Translations under genes and position numbers: made by a program | Notes under the pieces: model-generated | What the model saw: the letters and a program-made list of their open reading frames with translations, nothing else | The model's database searches: none | Told to the model about the DNA's origin: nothing | NCBI GenBank assembly: GCA_951812755.1 | Contig: OX638329.1 | Span: 605,339 to 669,338, forward strand | Direction: 5' to 3' | Length of the DNA stretch: 64,000 nt | Source of the DNA: an uncultured Latescibacterota bacterium | GTDB taxonomy: Bacteria > Latescibacterota > UBA2968 | Part shown: positions 44,246 through 52,196 of the stretch, in pieces | How the letters are laid out: every line of letters starts with the position of its first letter | Numbering within the stretch: the stretch's first letter is position 1

Positions 44246-47059
44246 TCAAAATCCGAGGGAGATACCGCCGGGTTTTATGCGGCATTCTTCGGCGAGGGCG
44301 TGCGCGATGCGCTCTGGGTCGTTCAGGAAGCTCAGTACCTTTGCTTGCTCTCGCACATTGGCAAAGTCGGCGGGGGTGAGTTTGGTCAGTGCGAGTACTG
44401 AGGACGGTGCTGTGTTGTTGAAGAATAGCTCGAAGGCGCGGTTGATGCGCGGTTGATCCAGAAAGTAGAATTCAGCGCGAAAGACGAATCGGCGTGCGGC
44501 TGCCGGGTCGATGATGTCCCACTGGTTTGTGGTGCAGGCATAAGGGAGGGGATGCCGCTCCATCTGGCTGAGGATTTCGTTGACCAGGCTCACTTCCCAT
44601 GATCGTTGGGCAGATTGCCGGTCCATGAGGAGCGAATCCGCTTCGTCGAATACGAGAAATGAGCTGGTCTGGAGGGCTTCGGCAAAGGCCGATGCGATAT
44701 TTTGCTCATTTTCTCCGACGTATTTGTTCAGGAGGTCGGACGCGCGTTTGGGAAGGATGTCTATTCCCATTTGTTCGGCGATGTAGCGCACAAAAGCCGT
44801 TTTGCCCGTTCCCGGAGGGCCGCACAGGCAGAGCGAGAATCGGCGCGTGCCGAGGGTGACCATTTGCTCGGATAGTGCTTCGAGATTGATGTCTGCGTGG
44901 ACGAGGGCAGGGTCGTAGTGTTCTATTGGGCGCATGTCGGGTGGACGGGTGCCATGGCGCAGTTTTTCCTTTTGGGCTATGTTGCGTCTGATGGTCTGAC
45001 TATTTCCGCTGACCAGGGTCGTTTGTTTGGCTGCCAGAGCGACCTGGCGAGGGGTTATTTTGTTGTTGTGTGCCAGTTCCTGGACGAGGAGGCGCGTTTC
45101 GGCGTCTGGGATGCTCGCTTTGTGCAGGATGCTGGAGTACACATGCTCGCGTGCTGTGGTGGGCATGTGGCAGAACTCGATGGCGTGTAACATGCGGTCG
45201 ATGAAGAAGGGTTCAAATGTGCGGTAGTAGGAAATGGCGTTGCACGCCCAGATAATGGGGACGGGGTTTTCTTCGACTATGCGGTTCAGATAGAGTTTTT
45301 CACGCTGGTGAAAGTCCTCCATTTCGTCAAAGAGGATCGCGGCGTTTGGTTCGTCTGATAGGGCTTCGAGGGTGTAGTTGAGTGTTTTTGTGCGGTCTGC
45401 GCTCGGGCGTGCGTCTGGGCCGATTTCGTTTTCTCCTATGGCGTATAATTGTGCGCCGACTTCGCCACATAGGGTGCGAGCGAATTCGGTTTTGCCAGTG
45501 CCCGGAGGTCCGTACAGGAGGATGTTGACGCCTTTTCTGTTTTTACCGAGCACTGCAGCGAGGGTATGTCGGACATCTGCGGCGTCTTGTCCGAGGTGTG
45601 AAAATGCCTCCCACGGAAGCTGTGGTTTGACCGGAGGTCCGAGGCGCGGGCGTGTGCAATGGGTGGCGATGGTGCGTTCCAGTCGCTCGCAGAAGTGGTA
45701 GATGTCTTTCTCGTCGCCGTTTATGAGGCGAGTTGTTTCTATGGCTTTTGCGAGGATGGCAGGGGGGCATTCGAGTTGATTTACGAGACGCCGGGCGCAC
45801 GCGGTTGTATTGATGCTTTCGATACCACTTTCCTCGAGCATGCGCTGTAGAATCGCTGTCTGACGGGTGGGACTGTGGGCGGTGAACTTGAGGATGTACG
45901 TGAAGCGCCGCAGCATGCTTTCGTCCAGGTGGTCCAGGCGATTGGCTGTGTAGATGACGGGTACGGGGGTGTTTTCCAGCAGGCGGTGGTTGAGGAGGCG
46001 GGTGCCGTGACCAGAGTCCAGGACATCTTCGGCTTCGTCGCACAAGATCGCGGCGTTGGGCACGGATCGCAGGAGGGCCTGGGCTATGCGTATCTGGTTG
46101 CGGCGTCGGGTGTGGGCCTCGCGTTCGGTATCAGACTTTTCCTTTGCGTTTCGGCCCGGTTCGCCGATGGAATAGAGGTACGCACCAGCGGCGCGGGATA
46201 GGGTTTTGGCAAATTCGGTTTTTCCAGTGCCGGCACGACCGTATAACAGGATGTTCACGCCTGTTGCAGGTTTTTCTTCGCGTCGCTTCTGCATTGCTGC
46301 GGTGAGAAGACGTACGACATTGTCCCGGTTATCGAGGTGCGCGAAATCACTCAGGTCCAGTGTGGCCTCGCATGGCTGACCGACCAGACGCGCCATCAAT
46401 TCGTCCATGTCCCGCACCGGAGGACTCCAGATCCGGCCAAAATAGGTATTTATGTAGCTTCTGGGATTGGTATGTACCCCATTCAGGTCTTCCAGGTCGG
46501 CGATGCCCACATTGGCCAGTTCGCGGAAAGCGTCCTCTACTTCGTCGCGAGAGCAGCCCAGCAAGATCGCAGTTGTTTCGAGATTTCCGATGGCTGCGTA
46601 CTGGAGGTGATCCCACAGGCTTTCGGCAATAGAGTTACCGATATAACTATAACAGCACGCGAGTTGGAGTAGCGACCCGGCTATTGGCGTCAGGGAAAAA
46701 CGCTGGATGATCAGGTGGATCGCTGTCTGGAATGGAGTCGGCGGCGGAGCTTCGCGGGTTTTCTCCTCCAGGATTTTCACTGAAGAGTTGATGAATCGGA
46801 TTTCAGCGGCTTTTCGTTGGGCCGAAGTCTCTATTGTCTGTCCTTTTATCGCTTTATATTCTTGCATGAGGAAGGCGTCCATGCTTTCCAGTTCTTCCTC
46901 ATTTCGTCTGTACCACTCCAATAGTTCTTTTCGCACGGCGGGGTTCTGCTGGGCGGCGCGAATCGCGTTCAGCAGGTAGATGCGACTTCTGTACAGGCTA
47001 TATTCATTCACGGATCGAAACTGTCTTAAATGTCTGTGGTGTCTGCTATCTCTTCTCAT
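44246..47059 (-). CDS. Protein with three tandem AAA+ ATPase modules
   Basis: About 937 residues from ATG 47059, which has AAGGAG 12 bases upstream; an in-frame ATG at 47098 lies inside the MITE end. The N-terminal ~220 residues are helical and unassigned. Walker A sites follow at about 275 (LLYGRAGTGKTEFAK), 518 (LLYGPPGTGKTEFAR) and 750 (LCGPPGTGKTAFVRY), with Walker B AAILCDEAED, AAILFDEMED and FLVFDEADSL. Modules 1 and 2 are close paralogs; module 3 is more divergent and followed by a RxxF sensor-like RRFVFRAEFYFLD. Two-module AAA+ proteins are common; three in this size are not. Probably a remodelling ATPase; the target is unknown. Confidence 0.88.
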   Translation of the reverse strand: MRRDSRHHRHLRQFRSVNEYSLYRSRIYLLNAIRAAQQNPAVRKELLEWYRRNEEELESMDAFLMQEYKAIKGQTIETSAQRKAAEIRFINSSVKILEEKTREAPPPTPFQTAIHLIIQRFSLTPIAGSLLQLACCYSYIGNSIAESLWDHLQYAAIGNLETTAILLGCSRDEVEDAFRELANVGIADLEDLNGVHTNPRSYINTYFGRIWSPPVRDMDELMARLVGQPCEATLDLSDFAHLDNRDNVVRLLTAAMQKRREEKPATGVNILLYGRAGTGKTEFAKTLSRAAGAYLYSIGEPGRNAKEKSDTEREAHTRRRNQIRIAQALLRSVPNAAILCDEAEDVLDSGHGTRLLNHRLLENTPVPVIYTANRLDHLDESMLRRFTYILKFTAHSPTRQTAILQRMLEESGIESINTTACARRLVNQLECPPAILAKAIETTRLINGDEKDIYHFCERLERTIATHCTRPRLGPPVKPQLPWEAFSHLGQDAADVRHTLAAVLGKNRKGVNILLYGPPGTGKTEFARTLCGEVGAQLYAIGENEIGPDARPSADRTKTLNYTLEALSDEPNAAILFDEMEDFHQREKLYLNRIVEENPVPIIWACNAISYYRTFEPFFIDRMLHAIEFCHMPTTAREHVYSSILHKASIPDAETRLLVQELAHNNKITPRQVALAAKQTTLVSGNSQTIRRNIAQKEKLRHGTRPPDMRPIEHYDPALVHADINLEALSEQMVTLGTRRFSLCLCGPPGTGKTAFVRYIAEQMGIDILPKRASDLLNKYVGENEQNIASAFAEALQTSSFLVFDEADSLLMDRQSAQRSWEVSLVNEILSQMERHPLPYACTTNQWDIIDPAAARRFVFRAEFYFLDQPRINRAFELFFNNTAPSSVLALTKLTPADFANVREQAKVLSFLNDPERIAHALAEECRIKPGGISLGF

Positions 47060-47078
47060 AGCGTGTTTAATCTCCTTA

Positions 47079-47297
47079 GAGACTGTTTTAAAACTCATTT
47101 TGCCCCTTCTTGGCTATGCTCTATTGCCCTGTCATTCTGAGCGGAGCGCAGCGGAGTCGAAGGAGCGGGGTACAACTGGCCGCCTCTCAGGCCAGTTCAT
47201 CTCTTACCAACTCAGGTGGAAAAGATGCTTCGGCTACGCTCAGCATGACAAAACGCCGGACATCCGTAGCATCAGGTATTAATTTTAAAACAGCTTC
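47079..47297. mobile_element. MITE-like element, copy 2 (inverted relative to copy 1)
   Basis: About 219 bp with terminal GAGACTGTTTTAAAA and TTTTAAAACAGCTTC, flanked by TTA on both sides (possible target duplication). It abuts the start of the triple-AAA+ gene and supplies its alternative start codon. Confidence 0.82.
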
Positions 47298-47372
47298 TTA
47301 TGTTATGTATCGGAATCTGATGTGTCGTCGAGGCTATTTAGAGCAACTATTGTGCCAAAAATTGGGTTTTTT

Positions 47373-47407
47373 ACAAAAAAAGAGACGCATTGCAATGAAT
47401 GCGTCTC
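47373..47407 (-). terminator. Terminator of the WYL regulator gene
   Basis: GAGACGCATT/AATGCGTCTC stem with a T7 run on the minus strand, about 40 bp after the stop codon. Confidence 0.85.
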
Positions 47408-47447
47408 AAAGATAAATAAGAGGTATGACAGGGTATGTCGTGGGTGG

Positions 47448-48419
47448 TCAGGTTTTTTTATAAAAAGTTAGATTTTTTTCGAGTGTCTCGATTATTTCTT
47501 CGCGCAGAGAGGCTGGTTCAAGGACTTCTGCATCTGCGCCATGGCTCAGTATCCAGGATTTTATTTCGTAAGAGCCGCTGGCTTGAAAGGAGAGGATGAT
47601 TTCGCCGTTGTCCAGTTCTTCAATTTCTTGTGAGGGGTGCCAGGTCCGCTGTTTGATGTAGCGGGCTTGCCATGCGGAGAAGCGGATTTTGACGTCTATG
47701 GGGTCTTCGAGTGTGATGCCGAATGCCTGCTGGATGCGGCTTTCGATATCGAGGTCATCGGGTGGCTCAAAGGTTTGGGATGTGATTTCGAGGTCCTGAA
47801 TGCGTTCTGCCGCGAGTGTGAGTAAATTGTCGTAATTTGGATTACGGCAGAGTAGATAATATCCGTTGTGATAATACGAGAATCCCAAAGGGGTAATGGG
47901 ATAGGTTTTGGTTTGTCCGGTTGTGATGGCGCAATAGGTGATGTTGCACACTTTGTGTTCGTTGATTGCGCGATAAGCGGTTTCGAATATTTGGGGAGAT
48001 ATCAGCGCTTTTTGTCCGCGATGATGGGGGTAATAAGCTGCTCCCGCCTCTTCTAAAAATGCTTGAATCTGCTCTGGGAGCCTTGTTCTGATTTTGTTCA
48101 GGGTCTTTTGAAATGCTTCTTTGTATGGCGTGCCTTCAAGCGGACTGATGATTCCTTCGATGAAGGTTAGTGCGATGATTTCGTCAGTGGAAAAGTTCAG
48201 CGGCGGTAAGTTATTTTTGACCGTAAAGTATTTTTTACGGTCTCGTACCTTTTCTTCGATGATGAAGCCCACGTCGGATAGCGTATTGAGATCCCTTTGT
48301 ATTGTGCGCGTTGAAACGCCTGACTCATTGGCGAGTTCTCGATAGGTCATGCCATAAGTCTTGGCTGCGAGTGTGCGGAGGATGTCCAGTTGGCGGACGA
48401 TTTGTTTGTTGTCTGACAT
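47448..48419 (-). CDS. YafY-type HTH-WYL transcriptional regulator
   Basis: 323 residues; AGGA lies upstream of the ATG. An N-terminal winged HTH (MTYRELANESGVSTRTIQRD, then LNTLSDVGF) is followed by a WYL domain (ITYCAITTGQTKTYPITPLG, GYYLLCRN) and a WCX-type C-terminus (SYEIKSWILSHGADAEVLEP). WYL proteins bind nucleic-acid or nucleotide ligands and often regulate defence or DNA-damage genes. Its targets are not evident; the nearest same-strand gene downstream is the triple-AAA+ gene, separated by a terminator and the MITE. Confidence 0.92.
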   Translation of the reverse strand: MSDNKQIVRQLDILRTLAAKTYGMTYRELANESGVSTRTIQRDLNTLSDVGFIIEEKVRDRKKYFTVKNNLPPLNFSTDEIIALTFIEGIISPLEGTPYKEAFQKTLNKIRTRLPEQIQAFLEEAGAAYYPHHRGQKALISPQIFETAYRAINEHKVCNITYCAITTGQTKTYPITPLGFSYYHNGYYLLCRNPNYDNLLTLAAERIQDLEITSQTFEPPDDLDIESRIQQAFGITLEDPIDVKIRFSAWQARYIKQRTWHPSQEIEELDNGEIILSFQASGSYEIKSWILSHGADAEVLEPASLREEIIETLEKNLTFYKKT

Positions 48420-48467
48420 GGCTATCCTGTAAGATCAGAAATTTTTTTTGAAAGACCACTTAGCACC

Positions 48468-48499
48468 GTCATCGCGGCAGGGTTTAAGCCGCGATCCAG
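48468..48499 (+). repeat. REP-like palindrome
   Basis: GTCATCGCGGCAGGG...GCCGCGATCCAG, just upstream of the WYL gene and downstream of the tRNA-Leu terminator. Confidence 0.85.
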
Positions 48500-48550
48500 A
48501 GGTTTTTGCCTTTGGGTGTCTGGGCGGGGACTGAAAGCTGATGGCTAATT

Positions 48551-48583
48551 AAAAAATGGGCTTACGCCATCCCGACGTAAGCC
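48551..48583 (-). terminator. tRNA-Leu terminator
   Basis: GGGCTTACG/CGTAAGCCC stem followed on the minus strand by ATTTTTT, 13 bp after the tRNA 3' end. Confidence 0.88.
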
Positions 48584-48595
48584 CTTGTGTTTGTA

Positions 48596-48682
48596 TGGTG
48601 CCGAAGGTGGGACTCGAACCCACACGGCCTTGCGGCCACTGGATTTTGAGTCCAGCGCGTCTACCAGTTCCACCACTTCGGC
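48596..48682 (-). tRNA. tRNA-Leu (anticodon CAA)
   Basis: Acceptor GCCGAAG/CTTCGGC, anticodon arm CTGGA-CTCAAAA-TCCAG giving anticodon CAA, a long variable arm (TGGCCGCAAGGCCG) as in type II tRNAs, T-arm GGGTTCGAGTCCC, and an encoded 3' CCA. It has its own promoter and terminator. Confidence 0.96.
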
Positions 48683-48694
48683 ACCTTGGTCAAC

Positions 48695-48723
48695 AATATC
48701 CCAAACGCGGGATGGTGTGTCAA
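48695..48723 (-). promoter_or_regulatory. tRNA-Leu promoter
   Basis: TTGACA, 17-bp spacer, GATATT on the minus strand, 12 bp before the tRNA 5' end. It overlaps the stop codon of the preceding gene. Confidence 0.7.
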
Positions 48724-49274
48724 GGGTTTTTGAAGTAATCAGTTTCAGCGCGTGGGGGTCCGATGATTTCGTTGTAGATGATGGCTTTGCGGATGGTGTT
48801 GGGTTCAAAATCGAGTTTTATACGGCGTTTTTTGCGTTTGGAAAGAAGGGATGTTCGCGTTTCAGATGCGCGTGTAAATGGGGTTTTGCCTTCGATGTAA
48901 GATGATTCGTCAGAGACCGGGCGTTTGCCCTCAACTTCCTGAAATTCTGGTCCGGTGTCTGTTTCGGAGACCGGGCGTTTGCCCTCAATTTCTCGAAATT
49001 CTGGTCCGGTGTCTGCTTCGGAAACGGGACGCTTGCCCTGTACCTCCTGGAACTCTGGTTTGGGTTCTGGTTCTGGAGATCCGAAGAGCAGGTCCCATTC
49101 AGAGAGGTCGATCTCCGCTTCTTTAAAGGGATCGTCGGCACCACCCACATCGCGGGACGGGTGCCTGCGCTGGAGTTTGGATTCATCGGGCGTTCCTCGT
49201 AGCTTTTTCATAAGCGACGAGACAAGGCCGAAGAGGAGAAACACGATTATCGGTACAATTACTTCCAGTTCCAT
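48720..49274 (-). CDS. Single-pass membrane protein with a repeated EGKRPVS linker
   Basis: 184 residues from ATG 49274; the longer frame enters the intergenic repeats. Residues 1-20 (ELEVIVPIIVFLLFGLVSSL) form an N-terminal anchor. The middle has three to four tandem copies of an ~18-residue unit of the type PEFQEVQGKRPVSEADTG. The C-terminus is basic (SLLSKRKKRRIKLDF) and ends in AIIYNEIIGPPRAETDYF. No family is recognised; the C-terminal EIIGPPRA pattern is seen in small membrane proteins of unknown function. It lies downstream of floA on the same strand. No clear ribosome site. Confidence 0.65.
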   Translation of the reverse strand: MELEVIVPIIVFLLFGLVSSLMKKLRGTPDESKLQRRHPSRDVGGADDPFKEAEIDLSEWDLLFGSPEPEPKPEFQEVQGKRPVSEADTGPEFREIEGKRPVSETDTGPEFQEVEGKRPVSDESSYIEGKTPFTRASETRTSLLSKRKKRRIKLDFEPNTIRKAIIYNEIIGPPRAETDYFKNP

Positions 49275-49298
49275 GATGTAAGTCCATTTGTTAAGGGG

Positions 49299-49398
49299 TG
49301 TGTGCGGGCGAGGCATGCCTCGCCCGCACACATCTGCGTTCCTCTGCGAAAAACGCTCAAATGAACTGGCCTGAGAGGCGGCCAGTTGTACCCCGCTC
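49299..49398. repeat. 34-bp perfect palindrome plus a third copy of the MITE core palindrome
   Basis: 49299-49332 is a perfect palindrome centred on GGCGAGGCATGCCTCGCC. 49361-49398 carries atgaactggcctgagaggcg and the rest of the internal palindrome found in both MITE-like copies, without their ends. Confidence 0.85.
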
Positions 49399-49429
49399 AT
49401 TCGCGTTTTTTTCTGCGGATCACACGTCT

Positions 49430-50413
49430 TTAATTATTGTCTTCTTCTTCTTCTTCGGTTTCACCGGCGATGCCTTCGCGCATTTGTGTGTCGGCTTCGA
49501 TGTTGCGCATGCGGTAGTAGTCCATAATGCCCATGTTGCCACTGCGGAATGCGTCGGCCATTGCGAGGGGTACTTCGGCTTCGGCTTCGACGACGCGGGC
49601 GCGCATTTCCTCAACGCGGGCTGCCATTTCCTGTTCTTGTGCAACGGCCATTGCTCTGCGTTCTTCAGCGCGCGCCTGTGCGATGTTTTTGTCGGCTTCA
49701 GCCTGGTCTGTCTGAAGTTTTGCACCGATGTTGTCGCCCACATCCACGTCGGCAATGTCGATGGAGAGGATTTCGTAGGCGGTGCCCGAGTCGAGGCCCT
49801 TATCGAGTACGGTTTTGGAGATCATGTCGGGATTTTCGAGTACGTCTTTGTGGGTTTCTGCGGAGCCGATGGTGGTGACAATGCCTTCGCCCACGCGGGC
49901 CATGATGGTTTCTTCACCTGCGCCACCGACCAGGCGTTCTATGTTGGCGCGAACTGTGACGCGAGAGGTGGCTTTGACCTGTATGCCGTCTTTGGCAACG
50001 GCGGTGACCATGGGGGTGGAGATGACTTTGGGGTTGACGCTGACTTGCACGGCTTCGAGTACGTCGCGCCCGGCAAGGTCAATGGCGGCGGCGCGTTCGC
50101 CGGTTAGTCCAATGCCGGCTTTGTCTGCGGCGATGAGTGCATTGACGACGTTTTCGACATGGCCCCCGGCGAGGTAGTGGGCTTCGAGAAATGCGGTGGG
50201 TATGTCGAGACCCGCTTTGGTTGCGTTGATTTGCGAGCCGAGGATGATGCGCGGGGGGACGCGACGCAGGCGCATGCCGATGAGTTCGCCAATGCCGATG
50301 CGCACGCGCGCAGCAAGGGCAGAGATCCAGAGGCCGACGGGGATAAAGTAGAAAAAGAGGGATAGTAGCAGAATAGCGCCTACAACAATGAGGAGAAGAA
50401 AAATGGCGTCCAT
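49430..50413 (-). CDS. floA: Flotillin-like protein FloA (UPF0365)
   Basis: 327 residues; AAGGAG six bases before the ATG. An N-terminal membrane hairpin ([20 protein letters not shown]) is followed by an SPFH-like domain and an Ala/Glu-rich coiled coil ([20 protein letters not shown]). Family hallmarks: [28 protein letters not shown]-like [14 protein letters not shown], and [14 protein letters not shown]. It forms membrane microdomain scaffolds. It is directly downstream of an nfeD-type gene (26 bp), the usual pairing. The C-terminus is unusually acidic ([10 protein letters not shown]). Confidence 0.95.
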   Translation of the reverse strand: MDAIFLLLIVVGAILLLSLFFYFIPVGLWISALAARVRIGIGELIGMRLRRVPPRIILGSQINATKAGLDIPTAFLEAHYLAGGHVENVVNALIAADKAGIGLTGERAAAIDLAGRDVLEAVQVSVNPKVISTPMVTAVAKDGIQVKATSRVTVRANIERLVGGAGEETIMARVGEGIVTTIGSAETHKDVLENPDMISKTVLDKGLDSGTAYEILSIDIADVDVGDNIGAKLQTDQAEADKNIAQARAEERRAMAVAQEQEMAARVEEMRARVVEAEAEVPLAMADAFRSGNMGIMDYYRMRNIEADTQMREGIAGETEEEEEDNN

Positions 50414-50439
50414 GAAAAGCTCCTTAAGAATGGTCGGTC

Positions 50440-51774
50440 TTATGTGTCTTCTATTTTTCGCACAATGACGCGACTGCCTTCGATTTCGATGATTGTGACG
50501 GGTGTGTCTTTGGTTAAGTATTCGCCTTCGGTCGATACGCTGATGCGGCGACCGTCAAACACGCCGGTGCCGCCGGGGCGCAGGTCTGTAAATGCGGTGC
50601 CGGAGGCACCCAGGAGGTCGCTGTAGGGTGCCGCAACATATCCTTCAGAGGCTTTTTCTTCGGTGTCGAGTACCAGGCGGTTCCATATTCTGGAGTTGGG
50701 GAGGGAACGCAAAATGAGAATGGCAAGGGCACCGGTTAGAATGAAAGATAAGAGCAAGGGGGTGAGTGCGGCGTTGATGTCGTTCCAGGTCCAGAGGTCA
50801 TAGCGACCCATGAGGCTTAAGAACAGGCTGGTTAAGATCAGGATTGCGCCGGGAATGGCGAGCAGGCCAAAGCCCACGACAAAGAAGAGGTCGATGAGGA
50901 TGAGCGCGATGCCGATAAAGAAGATGAGGATTTCAGACCAGTCGGCGAGGTTGACGAGCAGGTGGCTGCCGAAAAAGAGTCCCAGGCAGATTAAGCCGAT
51001 GGTGCCGCCGATGCCCCAGCCCGGGCTTTGGATTTCGAAGATCAGGCCCAGAAATCCCAGGGTCATGAGTAGCGACGCCAAATAGGGGTGGGTGAGATAG
51101 CGCACGGCTTGTTCGGCCCAGGTGGTCGATTGGTGAATGATGTTGGCCTGTACGAGGTCGTAGTGTTTGAGCACGGCGACGAGTTTTTCCGATTCGTTTT
51201 TTTCGGCGATTTTGTGGTCGGCGATGCCTTGTTCAACGGCTTCTTCAGTGGTGAGGGTGAGGAGTTTGCCTTTGGGGGCGAGGCCCTCGATATCGACGTC
51301 TTCATCGACCATGGCTTCGGCTAATTTGGAGGAGCGACCGGTTTTTTCGGCTGTGGCTTTCATTTCGTTGCGGAAGTACGAGATGATTTTTTCGCTGGCT
51401 TTGTTGCCTTGCATATCGACGGCTGTGGCTGCGCCAATGGTGCCGCCTTCGACCATGATGATGTGGTCGGTGGATAGAGAGATGAGGGCGCCTGCAGAGA
51501 TTGCGCGGGGGTTGATAAAGGCGATGGTTTTGACGTCGCTGTAGAGTATGGCGTCCCGGATGGTGAGCGCGGCGTCGAGGGCACCGCCGGGGGTGTCGAT
51601 TTCGAATATGACGGCTTTGACGCCTGCGTCTTCTGCGTCGTGCATGACGCGCGTGACAAAAGCGGCAACGCCACCTTCAATGGTGCCGTTGATTTTGGCG
51701 ATGTGTACTTCTTCTGCCCGGGTGGGCAAACCGAGTCCGAGAATGAGTACGAGAAGTGTGAGTACAGGTTTCAT
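50440..51774 (-). CDS. nfeD: NfeD-family membrane serine protease (ClpP-class)
   Basis: 444 residues from ATG 51774 with GGAGGAT upstream. Signal peptide 1-20; a ClpP/crotonase-like Ser-Lys protease domain (about 25-210) with [14 protein letters not shown] and [17 protein letters not shown] (catalytic Ser); then five or so membrane helices (about 235-370); then a C-terminal OB-fold NfeD domain ([20 protein letters not shown]). It partners with FloA in membrane microdomains and degrades stomatin/flotillin-like proteins. Operon order nfeD-floA matches many bacteria. Confidence 0.94.
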   Translation of the reverse strand: MKPVLTLLVLILGLGLPTRAEEVHIAKINGTIEGGVAAFVTRVMHDAEDAGVKAVIFEIDTPGGALDAALTIRDAILYSDVKTIAFINPRAISAGALISLSTDHIIMVEGGTIGAATAVDMQGNKASEKIISYFRNEMKATAEKTGRSSKLAEAMVDEDVDIEGLAPKGKLLTLTTEEAVEQGIADHKIAEKNESEKLVAVLKHYDLVQANIIHQSTTWAEQAVRYLTHPYLASLLMTLGFLGLIFEIQSPGWGIGGTIGLICLGLFFGSHLLVNLADWSEILIFFIGIALILIDLFFVVGFGLLAIPGAILILTSLFLSLMGRYDLWTWNDINAALTPLLLSFILTGALAILILRSLPNSRIWNRLVLDTEEKASEGYVAAPYSDLLGASGTAFTDLRPGGTGVFDGRRISVSTEGEYLTKDTPVTIIEIEGSRVIVRKIEDT

Positions 51775-51934
51775 CGATAGGATCCTCCACAATATATGTC
51801 CATGAATACCTTATATTGAGGTGGTTGTCAAGTGTGAAGGGTGAAGTGTGAAGTAGGAAGTTTGAAGTACCAGCCTTTTGGGGTGAGATGAGGTGGGGTC
51901 TTCTCACTTCTTCCTTCTTCCTTCTTTTGTATGC

Positions 51935-51963
51935 TTGACACCATGCGGGTTTTCCTGTATTTT
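51935..51963 (+). promoter_or_regulatory. tRNA-Met promoter
   Basis: TTGACA, 17-bp spacer, TATTTT, 20 bp before the tRNA 5' end. Confidence 0.75.
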
Positions 51964-51982
51964 TTTCGCCCTAACATTATGT

Positions 51983-52055
51983 GGCGGCATAGCTCAGCTG
52001 GTAGAGCAGTGGAATCATAATCCATGGGTCGGGGGTTCGAGTCCCTCTGCCGCTA
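51983..52055 (+). tRNA. tRNA with anticodon CAT (Met)
   Basis: Acceptor GGCGGCA/TGCCGCT (G-T closing pair), D-arm AGCTCAGCTGGTAGAGC, anticodon arm GTGGA-ATCATAA-TCCAT with anticodon CAT, T-arm GGGGGTTCGAGTCCC. CCA is not encoded. Elongator Met is most likely; a lysidine-type Ile tRNA cannot be excluded by eye. Confidence 0.94.
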
Positions 52056-52066
52056 CTAATAAATAT

Positions 52067-52108
52067 AACAAAGCCCGTCAATCGGTGGTGATCGACGGGC
52101 TTTGTTTG
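52067..52108 (+). terminator. tRNA-Met terminator
   Basis: AACAAAGCCCGTC/GACGGGCTTTGTT, a 13-bp stem. A near-copy lies at 56780-56820 beyond the giant WD40 gene. Confidence 0.88.
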
Positions 52109-52196
52109 TACTTGGGGTACTATGTAATTTAGGATCGGTTGCTATGTAATACCTGCCATTTTTCAGGTATCACGCCTGGTCCTGATGCGATTCAAG

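Noticed and set aside
47059-47098. ATG 47098 as start of the triple-AAA+ gene
   Set aside because: It lies in the MITE terminal repeat and lacks a ribosome site; ATG 47059 follows AAGGAG, though at a longish 12-base spacing, so this is a preference and not certain.
48720-49400. Longer start for the EGKRPVS-repeat membrane protein
   Set aside because: The extension is translated from the GGGCG palindrome and the MITE core repeat; ATG 49274 precedes a membrane anchor directly.
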